Shown: positions 45,381 to 57,814 of the stretch, one piece after another
Numbering within the stretch: the first letter of the stretch is position 1
Layout of the letters: every line of letters starts with the position of its first letter
Origin: Toxonevra muliebris
Lineage: Eukaryota; Arthropoda; Insecta; Diptera; Pallopteridae
Length of the DNA: 64,000 bases
Assembly (NCBI GenBank): GCA_963691655.1
Contig: OY829326.1
Location: 56,103,776 to 56,167,775, forward strand
Reading direction: 5' to 3'
Position numbers and translations under genes: made by a program
The notes under the pieces: generated by a model
The model's database searches: none
Seen by the model: only the letters and a program-made list of their open reading frames with translations
What the model was told of the DNA's origin: nothing

Positions 45381-46825
45381 CCTAAACCTGGGTTCATAAA
45401 GTACTAAAATGTATTCGTTTATAGTAAGTAAGAGCTTCTATATTTTAAACCTATTTTAAATCCAAGCACATTATCTCAACCTACATACATACAAATACAA
45501 CACTTAAAAAAAAATATTTTTTAATTTTCACTATAATTAGATATTTTTCAAAGTTATTACCGAATAAATTATGACCGTTTGAAACGCCTTTGAAAAACAA
45601 ATCATTAAATATAATATGCCACATGTCATAACTATAAAAATAACAAAAACTTTTAATAATAATTCTTAAGCCTCACCTTATAAATTATAACTACATACGC
45701 TAACAACAATAACAACAAATAGACAATAGAAAATTGATACAAAAAAAAGAAAACAAAAAAATGGCGCCAAAAAAATGATTTTCTCAAAGCCAAAAGCTAA
45801 AAACCTTTTACAAAAAATACAACAAAAAAATGATCAAACCATGATGACTTCAATTATTGCAAAAAGCAACAAAAAGTTTTTGTTTATTATTGAAAAAAAA
45901 AAAAAAAATGCTTAAATCAAAATGCGCCAATTTAAAATAATTATTCAAAATGAACAAAAGCAACAACAACGAAAAAGAAAAAAAAAACAAAATACATTTG
46001 AAATGAAATAAATCTCCTTAAATTACAGCAGCAGCAGCAAGCATAAAAAATAAAATTAATAAAAAAAAATCAGCAGCAGCAAAAAAAAAAGAAACAAAAA
46101 ACATTGTGATTAAAAGCTGCAACAGCAGCAGCCAGCCACAACCACAAACACAAACATACTCACACACACACAAAAACAACAACAACACTCCATTAATCTT
46201 TTAGCAAATTTTTTCGTTTTGCTTCAATTGTAGTTGCTGTTACTGTTGGATGTTGCTGTTGCTGTTGCTGCCACCGACTAATAACAATAATCAAAATCAA
46301 ATGCTTAAACACGTTTTAATTTGAAAAATACAAATTTTTTAATGCAAACGTGCAATTTTTTGAGCTATTTTTTTTTTTAATTTCCTCTACTAATAAATCC
46401 GCACCACTCACTCCTGATTTTTTTCAAGCTCTCAGTATAAATTCTCGTATTTTTGTATTTATTTATTGGCCTCTAGCATAATCCTGTCACTTTTCAATGC
46501 AAAGTATTAGCGGTAATAATAATGATGCCAATATTGGTGTAATGGTGGAAATTGTGGTGATGGTTGAAGCGTTGGTGATGGTGGTCGTTGGTTGGTTAGT
46601 TGGTTGTGATGGTGGTTGCTGGTAATGGTAGTGGTCAAGCGCATGCCACATAACAAAAATAACATCAACCTTGTCAGTTGTTGTTGTTGTTTTTTTTCTT
46701 CAGTTATAAATGTTTTAATTTAATATTATCCCAGTGGCAAAATTATGAGAAATTTAATTTGACAGGGTGTTGAATGTAAATTTTTAATTAATGACTCCTC
46801 AGCTAATTTGGAGTCTAAAAATAAA
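45381..46825. repeat. Low-complexity DNA: A-runs, (CAG)n, (AAC)n, (GGT)n
   Basis: Poly(A) at 45893-45908, (CAG)n at 46028-46036, 46073-46080 and 46120-46131, (CA)n at 46160-46172, (TTGCTG)n at 46250-46270, GGTTGGTTAGTTGG and GATGGTGGT tracts at 46550-46640. No frame survives across it. Confidence 0.7.
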
Positions 46826-46859
46826 CGGAGGGACTAACAAAAGTTCGCTTAGTTGGCTA

Positions 46860-48070
46860 CAAGGAAAAGGATAAAAATAATTTTAATTTCATAACTTAAA
46901 ATTTTTAGACATAATTTCTGTACATTTTTGAAGCCGGTTGATCCACTTCAAAAAACAGTCTTTAAAATCGATTTTTTTAGGTTTGCAACTTCGACATTAA
47001 CCCATTAAGGACGAGCGGAGGAGCGGTAACCAAAGTAGATAGATCAAGAAAGTAACATGAGAAAAATATTGTTTTCGAACCTGGCTCATGAACGGCTCAT
47101 GGACAAGGTGCCACATGGCACCGCTAGGCATTACTGGGTTAACTGCATTGAATATTTTCTCATTCTTGCCGAAGACCTTCCCTCTGAAATTATTTTTTAT
47201 TTTTGGAAACAACCGGCGTTAGGTCTGAGTCTGGTGCTGGACGAATTTTTTCAATCCCTGAGAGCGCAATTAAGTTGTTCGTTTTTTCAGCAGTGTAAGC
47301 TGAAGCGTTGTCGTAATGCAAAAAGTAGCGGCACAGTTTATATTTTTCTGGTTTTCTAACAAGTTTTCGAAAAAGGTTTGTGGTAGAAAGGTTTTAGTAT
47401 ACCATTTATCAGTTACCGTCTGTCCAGTTTTAGACGAATAATAACTACAAGTTTTTCTCTGGTGAAATAAATTGACATGATGACTTCTGCTGCTTGGCTT
47501 TAATGGATGGTTTAGCATCTTTTAGGTTCTTTATAGTCATACTTTAAGAACCCAGTTTATTCACCTATTAAAATTTTATTGAAGGTTCTAGACTCTCCAT
47601 TTTTAAATTTTTGAAGAAAATATTGAGCAAAATGTACACGCGCCTCGTTTTGAGCGTCAGTTAAAATTCGAGGAATCCTCCGTGCTGACTTCTTCGTGTA
47701 TCCAAAATGATCCCTTAATATTCGAGACATAATCTCATGGCTTTCAAGCCCAATTCCTCAGTATACACTTCCTGTATCAATCTTGGATCTTCGTTAATTT
47801 TGGATTTCGATGGTGCCACACTTGCCTCATCATTCGAAAATTTTTGGCGACTTTTACAAGATTCGTGCGTAACAGAAACATTTCCGGTCTGGAATCTCCG
47901 AAACTAAACCGAGACGGTTTCTAGCAATGATGCATTCTCTCCTTAAACTATATGGCTCTCAATAAATATTTCCAGAAGCTTGAGGTTACGCCGAAATCCA
48001 TAAATAATGGCAAACCGAATCTCTTGCTGTGATGGCGGTGGAATTTCTACCGACTCTTTTTCTGTAGCTT
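46860..48070 (-). pseudogene. mariner transposase, inactivated and interrupted
   Basis: Minus-strand blocks in order: EIRFAIIYGFRRNLKLLEIF (HTH region), SKINEDPRLIQEVYTEELG, then ARRIPRILTDAQNEARVHFA, QYFLQKFKNGESRTFNKIL, and the first catalytic site reading IGE-stop-TG where GDETW is expected (about 47550-47566). RTVT-like DKWYTKTFLPQ follows, then HYDNASAYTAEKT with the second Asp (47292-47315), SDLTP with the third-Asp segment lost to a small deletion, and FPKIKNNFRGKVF. The frame is broken after NAVN at 47000 by a 138-bp MITE and resumes with LKKSIFKTVF near 46960. Several frameshifts and stops; certainly inactive. Confidence 0.87.
47001..47138 (+). mobile_element. piggyBac-type mini-MITE (138 bp) nested in mariner
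   Basis: TTAA (46997-47000) then CCCATTAAGGACGAGC; the right end GGCATTACTGGG then TTAA (47139-47142). The exact TTAA duplication and CCC ends mark piggyBac-type mobilisation. GGTGCCACATGGCACC sits near the right end, a near-perfect palindrome. It lies inside the mariner C-terminal coding region. A degenerate sister is at 40698-40827. Confidence 0.88.
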
Positions 48071-48284
48071 TGCATTGTCTTGTCTCGACTGTTTGCAGTT
48101 AAACTTAAAATATCGCAATACTATGCCAAATCATCTGGCATTTCTCGATTTGTCAAACATTTATTCAGTGCTGCCAACTGAGCGAAGTTGTGTTATTCCC
48201 ATCGTATGTTATGGAAAAAACTATTTATTTCAAAATAGTATAATTAAAAATTTATGTTTACTTTCTTTGGAAATTAAACCTTTC

Positions 48285-48663
48285 TATGGGTCACCGGCGA
48301 CCTTATAGTTCTCAATGGAAGCTTTTTAAGAACTGTTTACTCTGAAATGGAGGTCAGCAAAGGCGAATCCGCGCTCAGTTTTGCTCTATAGTTTCTAGTT
48401 TCCTTACGGGCCAGAAAGAGTTAAGTGAAGAATTAATAGTAATAGACTTTGTGTTTTTCAAAAAAATATCTGTTAACAATGTTTTAAAAAATATCGCAAA
48501 AAATTCCCATTGAAAGCCGCAGGGTCGCTGGTGACCGATGAAAGCTCAGTTCTTCAGGTTCAAGAAATTTGAGTTTGGATGGAAAATTGTAACAAGAAAG
48601 AGAATATGAATCCGGGTTCGGTTTTGGTCTATCTCTTTTGGTTTCCTAACGGTCCCAAAAGGG
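48285..48663 (+). repeat. Two direct copies of a piggyBac-like right half
   Basis: Both units start with a hairpin (GGGTCACCGGCGACC at 48289-48303; GGGTCGCTGGTGACC at 48522-48536). Each runs through AATCCG...TTTTG(C/G)TCTAT...TTTCCT(T/A)ACGG and ends before TTAA (CCAGAAAGAG-TTAA at 48421-48424; CCCAAAAGGG-TTAA at 48664-48667). The period is about 243 bp. The TTAA ends with GGG fit piggyBac-type termini, but I find no left terminus. Confidence 0.55.
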
Positions 48664-48901
48664 TTAAAGCAATTACACTCATACTATACCAGTGATAATT
48701 TTTGCTTTAAAATATATGCGAAAAAAAGAGACAGCATCAGTTAAACCGTTTTTTTTCTAACACTTTAGCTCTATCCGTTTAAAGAGCTTAAAGCTCTTTT
48801 TCATTAAACTGCACTGATTTAAAATCTAAGATTTTTGTTTGTCGCTTGGTTTTTCCACTGGGTTTCTTGCCCTCTGAATTTAAAACTAACAGCTTCAGTT
48901 G

Positions 48902-49208
48902 AGAGGCTGAGAGGAAAAGTGGTATAACTTCTACGTTCAGAAAAAAATGGAATAATTTTACATAAGAGCAAAAGCAAAACGAAATATGTTCAGAGCAAAA
49001 GTGAAACGAAATATGTTCAGAGCGAAAACGGAATAAAAAACTATGCTGTTCTTGCTCTGAAAGAATTGATATACCATTTTTGCTCTTACTTTTAAGGCGT
49101 TTCATTTTCACTCTAAACCGTATTACTTATGCCATTCTTGCACTGGCACTTAAATTATTTCACTGTTGCTCTTATATAAGTTTTAGCTCGCTTTTCCTCT
49201 CAGCCTGT
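48902..49208 (-). mobile_element. 307-bp MITE, GAGAGGCTGAG family, copy B
   Basis: Reverse-orientation sister of 9851-10158. TIRs AGAGGCTGAGAGGAAAAG at the left and ACAGGCTGAGAGGAAAAG inverted at the right. Exact 6-bp duplication CAGTTG (48896-48901 and 49209-49214). The long minus frame at 48788-49111 merely translates the repeat. Confidence 0.85.
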
Positions 49209-49214
49209 CAGTTG

Positions 49215-50459
49215 CAACTATTGCAATTTTTCTCTCCATACAAATGTTCTAAAGTTATAACAAAAACCAAACGCTTAATGACAGCAAATAAGTATATATA
49301 TATATAATTTAAAAAGAAAAATAATTTATGCATTTTATGCATTACAAAAAACATTGTTGGCAAAAAAACACAAATATTTTTATGGTTTTTCTCTCAACTA
49401 AAAATACCATTAAAAAATGCATATTTCACTTTAAATTCATATTAAATAAAACTAAAAAAAAAAAAAAAATATACGCCTTGTAAAATTTTACGAATACATT
49501 CGAAATAAAACTTCTTAAGTGAAACTATCCATTGGCACGCACATTTATATTATTCCATTATATTTTAATATCTTTAAACATGTTTGCGAAATTAGAAGGC
49601 GGTTTTTTTTTAGAAGGAGGATGTCTACTATAAATGCAAATTAAGCCAACTAGTATTTAACTAGGTGTTAATGAGTTGTAATGAAGGTGAATGTGAAAGG
49701 TTACCATTGAGGGTTAAGCTTAACTTCTTTCCTGAATTTCTAAAATCGATTATAGATTTAATTATTATTGTGAGAGGGCTATTTTCAGAATCAAGTAAAT
49801 CAAAATATTTCGGAAATAATCATAAAGTTTTTCAGCCTTTTAGCATTTTTTAGTGATATAGTGATACTTTAGAACTAAAACTATTTAATACATATATTCG
49901 TCTACTATTAAGACATTGTTTTCTTAGCTGCCTTTATGCAGTGGGCTGCGATTAAGTAGAAGACTATAAATACGGCAAGCTATACAACGTATATTATGTT
50001 TCTCCATGCCAGGAACTAAGTGATTCTGGTTGGGAAGCAATTTTGAATCTCACACTATGTACTTCGCATTTTCATTACGAAATCCACTGAACTTGGTGCT
50101 CGGAAAATCATGGATAAACCGACCGACCACAAATCATATGATTATTTAAATTTTCAGTAGTATAAACAAACAAAATTTTGCCTGATATATTTAAGGAATT
50201 TGCTTTTGGTAGAAGATTCAAGGTTGCAATATCAGACCAGAAAATAATATTATAAATAAAAAATAAACGAAACGAAACTGCCGTCTGATTTGCCCGTCTC
50301 TGTATACACTGTTGTTGTGATGACTACACATATACGTTCTTTAAGCCTGTTACACATTATTTAATGAAGCACATACATGGAACAGTAGTCAAGACTTTGA
50401 AAAATTAACAACTAGATTTAATTTTCATAGTCTCCAAAAAAAAAAAAACATAAAAAATA
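49215..50459. other. No gene recognised
   Basis: AT-rich. 49930-50130 is more complex (AAATACGGCAAGCTATACAA, TTCTCCATGCCAGGAACTAA) and may be old transposon DNA; not assignable. Confidence 0.35.
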
Positions 50460-52900
50460 AATACTTCAAGTACTTATTTGATATTTTCAATTATTTTGAA
50501 GCATGTCAAATGTTATCAAATATTTCAAGTACCCACCTCAATTATTTTAAGCATTTTTAAGCATTTTCAAATATGCCAATCAAAAGTATTTTTACGTATT
50601 TTAAGTGTTGTGCAGTATTTCAAGTACTTGCAAATAATCATAAATATTTTCTTTTATTTTAATTATTTTCAAATATTTTATGTGGCTTCGTATATTTTTT
50701 AGTGTTGTCAAATATCTCAAGTACATAGTTTCAAATATTTCAAGTACTTTCCAGTATTATCACGTACCTCAAGTATTTTCAAGTACTTTCCAGTATTTTG
50801 AAATATTTTTAATTGTTTTAATTATTTTCCCCTTTTCAAGTATTTTCAAATATGTATTTTCATGAAATTACAAGAATTTTCAATTACTTGAATGAATTTT
50901 GAAGTATTTTCAATTATTTAAAGTATTTCATTTCATTTCAATTATCAGTAAATCAATTATTTGCAAGTTCATACAAATATTTTGAAGTATTTTAATGAAA
51001 TTTTGAGTTTATCCAGTATTGCCAAATACTTTGTTGTATTTTGAAAGTATTTTTAAGTATTTTCAAGCTCTTGCAAGTATTTTCAATTACTTTCAAGTAC
51101 ATATTTTGAAGTATTTGCAATTATTTGAATTATTTTTCAGTATTTCAATTACTTGCAAGTTCTTACGAATATTTTGAAATATTTCAATGAAATTTTAGGT
51201 TTCACAAGTATTGTCACGTACTTGGCTGTATTTTGGAAGTATTTTAAAGTATTTTTCAGTATTTTCATAGAATTTCAAGCATTTTCAGTTACGTTCAAGT
51301 ACCAATTTTTAATTATTTTCAATCATTTCAAGTATTTTCCGGTATTTCAATTATTTGCAAGTTCTTACAAGTATATTGAAGTATTTTCATAAAACTTCAA
51401 GTACTGCCAAGTACTTTCATGTATTTGGAACTATTTTCAATTATTTCAAGTGTTTTTTAGTATTCTCAAGTTTTTACAACTATTTTGAAATATTTTGATA
51501 AAATTTTAAGCATCTTTAATTACTTTCAAATATGTACTGTCTAATATTTTAATTATTTTCTTAAAAGTATTTGGTAGTATTTTCATGAAATTTTAAATAT
51601 ATCAAGTAATCTCAAATACTTAATGTATTTGGAAGTATTCCCAATTTTTCCAAGTATTCTCCAGTATTTTCATGAAATTTTAAGAATATTAAATATTGCC
51701 TTAGAAGTATTTTTAATAATTTAAAGTGTTTTACAGTATTATAGAGAACTTTAAAGTATTTCAAGTACTTTGTTGTATTTAGAAGTATTTTGAATCATTT
51801 CAAGTATTTTACAATATTTCAATTATTTGCAAGCTCTTACAAGTATTTCGATGTATTTTCATGAAATTTCTAGTATTGTCAAGTACTCTCATGTATTTGA
51901 AAGTATTTTCAATTATTTCAAGTATTTTTTAGTATTCTCAAGTTCTTACAAATATTTTGAAGTATTTTCATTAAAATTTCAAGCATTTCCAATTACTTAC
52001 TTTCAAGTATGAAGCATTTTAAATTATTTCAAGTATTTTCCAATATTTTAATTATTTTCAGGTTCTTAAAATTGTTTTGTAGTATTTTCATGAAATTTTA
52101 AGTATATCATGTAATCTCAAGTATTTGAAGTATATAGAAGTATTTTCAATTATTTTAAGTATTCTTCAGTGTTTTCAAGTTCTTACAAGTATTCTGAAGT
52201 ATTTTCATGAAATTTTAAGGATATCAAATATTGTGAAGTACTTGAAAGTATTTTTAATAATTTCAAGTGTTTAACAGTATTTCAGAGAACTTTTAAGTAT
52301 TTCAAGTACTAATAAGTACTTTGATGTATTTGCTAGTATTTTCAATTATTTTAAGCACTTTCCAGTATTTTCAAAGTTCTTACAAGAATTTTGATGTATT
52401 CTCATAAAATTTCAAGCATTTTCAATCACATTCAATTATGAGTTTTGAAGTATTTTTATTTATTTTGAGTATTTTCCATTATTTCAATTATTTTCAAGTT
52501 CTTAAAATTATTTTGAAATATTTTCGTGAAATTTTAAATATATCAAATATTGGCAAGAACTTTCATGTAGTTGGAAGTATTTTTGATAATTTTAAGTGTT
52601 TTACAGTATTACAAAGAACTTTAAAGAATTTCAAGTACTTTTAAGTATCTCAAGTATTTTATGTATTTTCAAGAATTTTCAATAAATTGCAAGTATTTTA
52701 TGTATTTTCAAATATTTCCAAGTAACTTAAGTATTTTTAAGAAATTTACGGTATTTTAAAGATCATTTAAGTATTTTCAAGTACATTAAAGTAATTTAGT
52801 TTTTTTTAGTATATTAAGTATTTTTTAGTGTTTTCAATTATTTTCAAGTATTTAAAGCAATTTAAAGTATAAGTAAGTGTTTTAAAGTATTTCCAATTCT
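50460..52900 (+). repeat. Degenerate AAGTATTTTCA satellite, about 2.4 kb
   Basis: Built of 10-11 bp units around AAGTATTTTCA, with TCAATTATTTCAAGT and CAAGTACTTTCA variants. A longer marker, CAAGTTCTTACAAGTATT followed by TTCATGAAATTT, recurs near 50955, 51150, 51352, 51466, 51828, 51940, 52063, 52174, 52378 and 52495. Spacing is mostly about 110-120 or about 200 bp, which suggests a higher-order unit. All 60-80 codon frames here translate the repeat (FKYF-type strings). Confidence 0.85.
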
Positions 52901-54690
52901 CACAGAAAACATTCCCAAATATGTAAATTACAAAAGCAAATTTTTAAAAATATTGAAAATTTCTTTGCATAATTTTGTGGTGTAAATACTTTCTATTAGT
53001 TGTAATCATGTGCCCTTTTAGGCATAATTAAATGCTTTAGATCCGTTCGAATTTTTTTCATGCGGTTAGAGCAGATTTCTACCTAAACGATTGAAGTTCG
53101 TTATTTTTTTTTTTTTTTGCTACGTTCTGCATTTCTGTTTATTGCGTTATTCTCTCTTTATCTTCTCAGTATCTTCTGGTATAAAATTAAAGATGTCTAG
53201 ATAGATAGATAAGATAGATAGAAAGATGTCTATGAACCCCAAGTAAATGTATAATTTTAATTTCACGTGAATCCTTCAGTTCAGGAACGTCAAACTAATT
53301 TCTTCAATTGAATTATGTATTTTTGCACCCCTTCAAGAAAAAGAAAAGTATTAATAAATATTTTTAACCAGCGAAAAAGAAACGAGTAGTAACTCTTTTT
53401 CATTTGCTACTTCTGCTGTCAGCACATAGTACAGTAAAATCAGCAACTTAACTTAATTCACCACTTAAGCACTTTACAGCACACCTTAAGCTCACCTAAT
53501 TCAATTTAACTGAAATGACGTTCAAAGCTTGCTTGAGACTACAATTAAATAAATAAAAAAAAGCAAAAAGGAAAAAAGCCATAGAAGAAAATTGAGAGGA
53601 ACAACGAAGTAGCAGAAGAGTAAGAAAAATGAAATTGTAGCAAGAATAGGAAAGGCACCTCGCGGCTTGGGAACACAACAACATTACCGCCTGCTGCAAC
53701 GTGCTCATGACTTGCTTGGCGCTGCGCTGTCTCGGTTCTTGTGTGTGCGCATTCAATCCGCTCCTGCGCTACTAGTTCGTTGGCATTTCTTGTTTGTTGC
53801 CAATTTGCCCTATATTTTTTTCCTCTTTTTACATACAAACAAACAAATACATATATACATATTAATATACATATATGTATGTATGCATGTGAGTTGCATT
53901 CATTTTGTGTACGCAATCCGTGAATATGCATGTGTATGCGTGTGTTTTGTGATGTTGCATTGCACCGGATGCTATTGTAACTTTAAATTATTCACAGGGT
54001 TGAAAGTGCATGGCAGAAGGAAGAGTTGATGTTGTTGTTAATGTTTTTGCCATGACGTTGTTGTTGTTTGCTTCAATCTAACGCTACTCCTAACTCTAAC
54101 TCAGACTGACTGGCTGACTGACAGTTGCAGTGATGGTGATGTGCTGTTTCTGCTACTCAGCTAATGCATGTTAAGCTTATCACGTTTTTTGTTTTTTTTT
54201 TGTAGCTATGGCAGCCTCAAAAATACAGCGGCGGCAGTCACCAGCAAAAATGTTGAGCATGTTGGTGTAGAAAATGTGTTGCGCATTTTTAATTTGTTAT
54301 TTTTCTAGTTAGTTATTTTCTTTATATTTTCTGCATCACTTTCTTATTTTTCTTCTGAAGCAAAGTGAAAATGCAAAATGAAATAAATTAAATTAATGCG
54401 AAAGGCAAAATGCAAAGGAGCGAGGGCGCTCAACTTAACTCGAGTTCTTCGAATTGCATTTGTTTGTTTACGGATAAAAGAAACGTTTACAGCTTAGTTT
54501 TTTTTTTTTGTATAAAATTAAGATAAATTATCAGGAAAATGAAATTGAATAAAATAGGAATCTGTAGTTCTTTTTACAAAGAAATATGAAGTTTTTCTGC
54601 TTATTCATTTAACTTATTGTATTCAATTCATTAATTTATTTATAGAAATTAAAATATATATTTCTTTTGGATCTTGAATAAAGAAACTTT
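52901..54690. other. Mixed DNA with microsatellites; no gene supported
   Basis: (GATA)n at 53199-53221, T-run at 53105-53120, (ATGT)n at 53865-53885. At 53650-53800 the DNA is GC-richer (CTTGCTTGGCGCTGCGCTGT), with overlapping frames of 120 codons (+) and 128 codons (-), neither with a recognisable domain. TGACTGACTGGCTGACTGAC near 54104 is low complexity. Confidence 0.4.
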
Positions 54691-54699
54691 ATATATGAC

Positions 54700-57000
54700 G
54701 TTAGAATTTAGAGATGAAGGTGGACTAGACTAAACCAAAGCACTGAGTCTCAAAGATCATTGTAATATATCCGAGATAGGGCCAGTAGAAGAAAGTTGAA
54801 AGACAGGGAATATATGTGTGGGGATATATGGGAAGAAGAAAGGTCTCTCAACCTCGAATTTCACTGATGAACCTTAGAAGCTCAGGAAGAGGGAGAGTAT
54901 GAGATTATCGCTAATCCCAGACAGCTACAAAGATAATTCTCCGTAGTATCGTCGTCTTCAAGACACGATTGGCAGGTTGGCTCGGTGATAACGCCCATGT
55001 TGGTCATGTGTTACGCCCGGTGATGGCACCAGTAATCTCAGGTTCTTTTTTCTTGGTTTAAGAAGAAAAGCCACTGATTTCCTGTTAGGTTGTCTCACAA
55101 AGCACTTTGTGGTTCTGCAGGAGTCAAGCTCGAATCATCTTTTTTATGAATAGAACCCACGAAGTGGGCCTGTAAGGGCCGTCCCGAGTTTAGTACTCTC
55201 ACATCGTCAGCATACGCATGGATGTAAACTCCAAGATTCTGTAAATTATTAAGAAGAGAGTCTACCACGAAGCACCATAGAAGAGAGGAAAGTACTCCCC
55301 TTTAAAAGCATCCTTTCTAAACCTCGACCATGACACTGTCTTCGTTTTCTGAGTCCATTGAATGGCGATTTCTTCAACACCATATTGTGTGGCCGAAGAG
55401 CACATCGAATCGAAAGTAATGTTGTTAAAAGTCCCTTCAATATCGACAAACACTCTCAGGGTGTAATTCCCTGCTTCCAGCCCTTGTTCAGTTGGACTCA
55501 CACAGTCGTGAAGAGCTGATTCACAGGATTTTCCACTCTGATAAGCATATTGTCGAGAACTGAGAGGGTTTTGACTCAGAACCTGATGTGCTTCTCGATT
55601 AATCTTTCCAGACTTCTGAGCAAAAACGATGTCAATGTTATCGGTCGGAAACTTTTCGGTAGATCATAGTTATCCCTTACCGGTTTTGAAATAAGTACAA
55701 CTTTAACTGAGCGCCAAAAGCGTTGACATGATCGAGACAAGCCGTGAAGATCCTTTCTTTGGGTAAATGCCGTCGGGTCCAGGGGACTTAAAGTCATCGA
55801 ATGACGAAAAGACAAACATTAATGTCTCTTCAGTGACTATCCTAGAGGCTATAAACCAATCGAGCCTTCTGGTACTAGAGCCAATCTGACCAGGAGTATT
55901 GACAATGCTCTGAGGAGCAGTTACCTTGCAACCTGGGAGGTGCGTTGCAAGGAGTACGTCATTAACTTTTGACCTGGAGTTGGTGTAGGAGCCATCGGTC
56001 TTCAGAAGTGAGTTCAGCTTAGCCGTCCGGTCCCTTTGAAGAACTTTGCATGGCCTCGCTGAACCCTTTTGGCCGACCATTTCACTGCAAAAAATCGTAT
56101 AAGAGCCCAGTTTGATATTTCACCTTCTTATTATAGTCTTTTTGTAGCGGACGGTAGGCAGTCCAGTTCGCTTCCAACCGAGATTAATGAGCTTGATTCA
56201 GAAGCTTTCTGGAGTTTCGAAAGTTCAGCGTTATTCGATTGACTCTATTGTTCGGAGTTTAGGATCGACACTAATTATTTCTTCGACCAGCTCATCGAAT
56301 CGTGTCCAATCCGATTTTCGGGGATTTCGATAGGCAGGAACGCATTCTAGCTTAACCGCAAGCCGAAATTCTATGTAACGGTGGTCCGAAAGGTAGTCAT
56401 TTCTAAGAACTCGCCGTCTGGTGATTTGATCAGCCACTGTACAGTTTGATAGTTTCAGATTAATCACCTCCTGCTAGTGACAAAAGTCGGACTGGTGCCA
56501 ATATTTTTAATTATCAGTCGGGATGACAAAATTAAATCCAACAGCTTGTTCCTCTTACAGTTACACTTGGTGATCCCCCAGATAGTGTTCTGAGCATTGG
56601 CATCACAGCCTACTATTAGTCCTAAGCTGTTTGATTTCGCGTATCGTAGACTTCCATCAACTTCCACGTAGGAGGGGCATAATAGAATCGTAAGGAAGAT
56701 AAGCTGAAAGAACAATGATCTCCACCACACCTTCCCCATTAAATACTTTATTTTAACCGCTACGAGGTCTTGACAACAGAATTGTCTTAACGTCATACAG
56801 TCAACCGTCCAATCCACAAACGGGTCTATTAAGCACCCATGGTTCTTGGATTAGAATAAGGTGATGACGTGACATGGATAGTATCAGCACGACTTTAGCA
56901 GGTAAAATTTTATCAAAATTGGTACCTACATTTTCCCCAATTTTTATGCTTGGTATATGGTTTGGTACATTTTTAGGCAAGTTTATCTCTTTCAATAATT
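54700..57000 (-). mobile_element. Non-LTR retrotransposon, minus copy, internally deleted
   Basis: Second copy of the 43-kb family. Reading from 57000 downward: AP endonuclease, linker, reverse transcriptase, then the C-terminal zinc-knuckle domain and 3' end near 54700. Most of the RNase H domain present in the plus copy is missing, a deletion joining the region just after YADD to the C-terminus at about 55050-55190. It extends further 5' than the plus copy. No poly(A) or clear target duplication found. Confidence 0.87.
54910..56995 (-). pseudogene. LINE ORF2: endonuclease, reverse transcriptase, zinc knuckle, inactivated
   Basis: Endonuclease: HHLILIQEPWVLN (about 56840), IVLSAYLPYDS and GLIVGCDANAQNTIWG (56573-56620), then GTSPTFVTSRR. 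Linker: AYRNPRKSDWTRFDELVEE (about 56280-56350). Reverse transcriptase: DDFKSPGPDGIYP, WRSVKVVLISKPVRDNYD, KSFRPITLTSFLLRSLERL (55600-55720); VFVDIEGTFNN motif A (55425-55457), and YADD intact at 55203-55214, unlike the plus copy. C-terminus: TCQSCLEDDDTTENYLCSC (54920-54977), a CCNC version of the usual CCHC. The frame is split by several frameshifts. It would have supplied target-primed reverse transcription; it is dead now. Confidence 0.85.
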
Positions 57001-57279
57001 AAGAATGGTTAAATATTTTTAAAGTTTTTTTTTTATCCGAAAAAGGAAATTTTATAGTGTTTCAAAATACTAAAAAAAGGCGTCACTGAGTCAACTAGAA
57101 ATGTAAAATGCGGAAAAATAACAACAATTAATGAGAAAGCAAGAGACATATGATAATTTATTAATATCGTGATAGTTTTTTTTTTTGAGACTCAGGGGTA
57201 AATACTAGATGTGTGATTTAAAATACGTACGTAAATATAAAATTTTTACTAACTTTTACTTCGGAGACGACCCCTTTCA

Positions 57280-57804
57280 ACATAACTGGTCGTTCTCTAG
57301 ATGGCGCTTTTGTGGAATATATTTTTTGAATAAGAATAGATGCCAGAAATTAATTGCTCGGGCTAGAAACCTTTTAGCACACAAAATTTTTAAAAATTCA
57401 GGTGGCAATGACTTTCAATTTATGCCACTGTTGTAGAACTTTTCTTTAAATGTATTTAGCTGAGGAAAGTTGTATTTATTCTTGAAATGGAGTGCCATCT
57501 ATAGACCGACCGATTTTATTGAAATTTTGTATATCAGGGTGCCAAAAAATTCTTTTTGACCTTTATTTGTATTTAAAAAATATTCGAAAAAGGGTTCCGA
57601 AGCAAAGGTTAGAAAAATTGAGGAAAATATAAATTGTTCCTTTTACTGGAGTATCATCTATGGACCGACTAATTGTATTAAAATTTCGCATACCAAGGTT
57701 TTTTGGACCAGAATAACAAATTTTTGCCTCGATTTTGTGCTAAAATATATTCCAAAGCGGGTCCGCAGAAAAATCGGATAAAAGCGAAGTTCTGGCTTGT
57801 AATG
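57280..57804 (+). repeat. Diverged tandem repeat, period about 158 bp
   Basis: GGAGTGCCATCTATAGACCG (57489) and GGAGTATCATCTATGGACCG (57647) each continue with ACTRATT-like AT-rich sequence, a GTATATCAGGGT/GCATACCAAGGT motif, TTTTTGAC/TTTTTGCC and AAAGGGTTCCG/AGCGGGTCCGC. A third start (GGAATGCTCTCTATA) at 57800 and a weaker one near 57295 (TCTAGATGGCGC) flank them. The 75-codon frame at 57209-57436 is not recognisable. Confidence 0.65.
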
Positions 57805-57814
57805 GAATGCTCTC

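Larger units (their letters stand above)
46826..48204 (-). mobile_element. mariner element (DD34D-like) on minus strand, with nested MITE
   Basis: The ends are long TIRs. At the left, GGGACTAACAAAAGTTCGCT then TAGTTGGC (46830-46857); at the right, inverted, GGGAATAACACAACTTCGCT then CAGTTGGC. The outer base context is TA at 48205-48206 and AA at the left. The length of 1379 bp minus the 142 bp contributed by the nested insertion gives 1237 bp, typical of mariner. The enclosed transposase pseudogene is listed separately. Confidence 0.88.

Noticed and set aside
53545..54029. Overlapping 128-codon (-) and 120-codon (+) open frames
   Set aside because: Both are open across the same DNA and neither shows a recognisable motif; the 5' and 3' parts are microsatellite-like. 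Kept only as an unassigned region.
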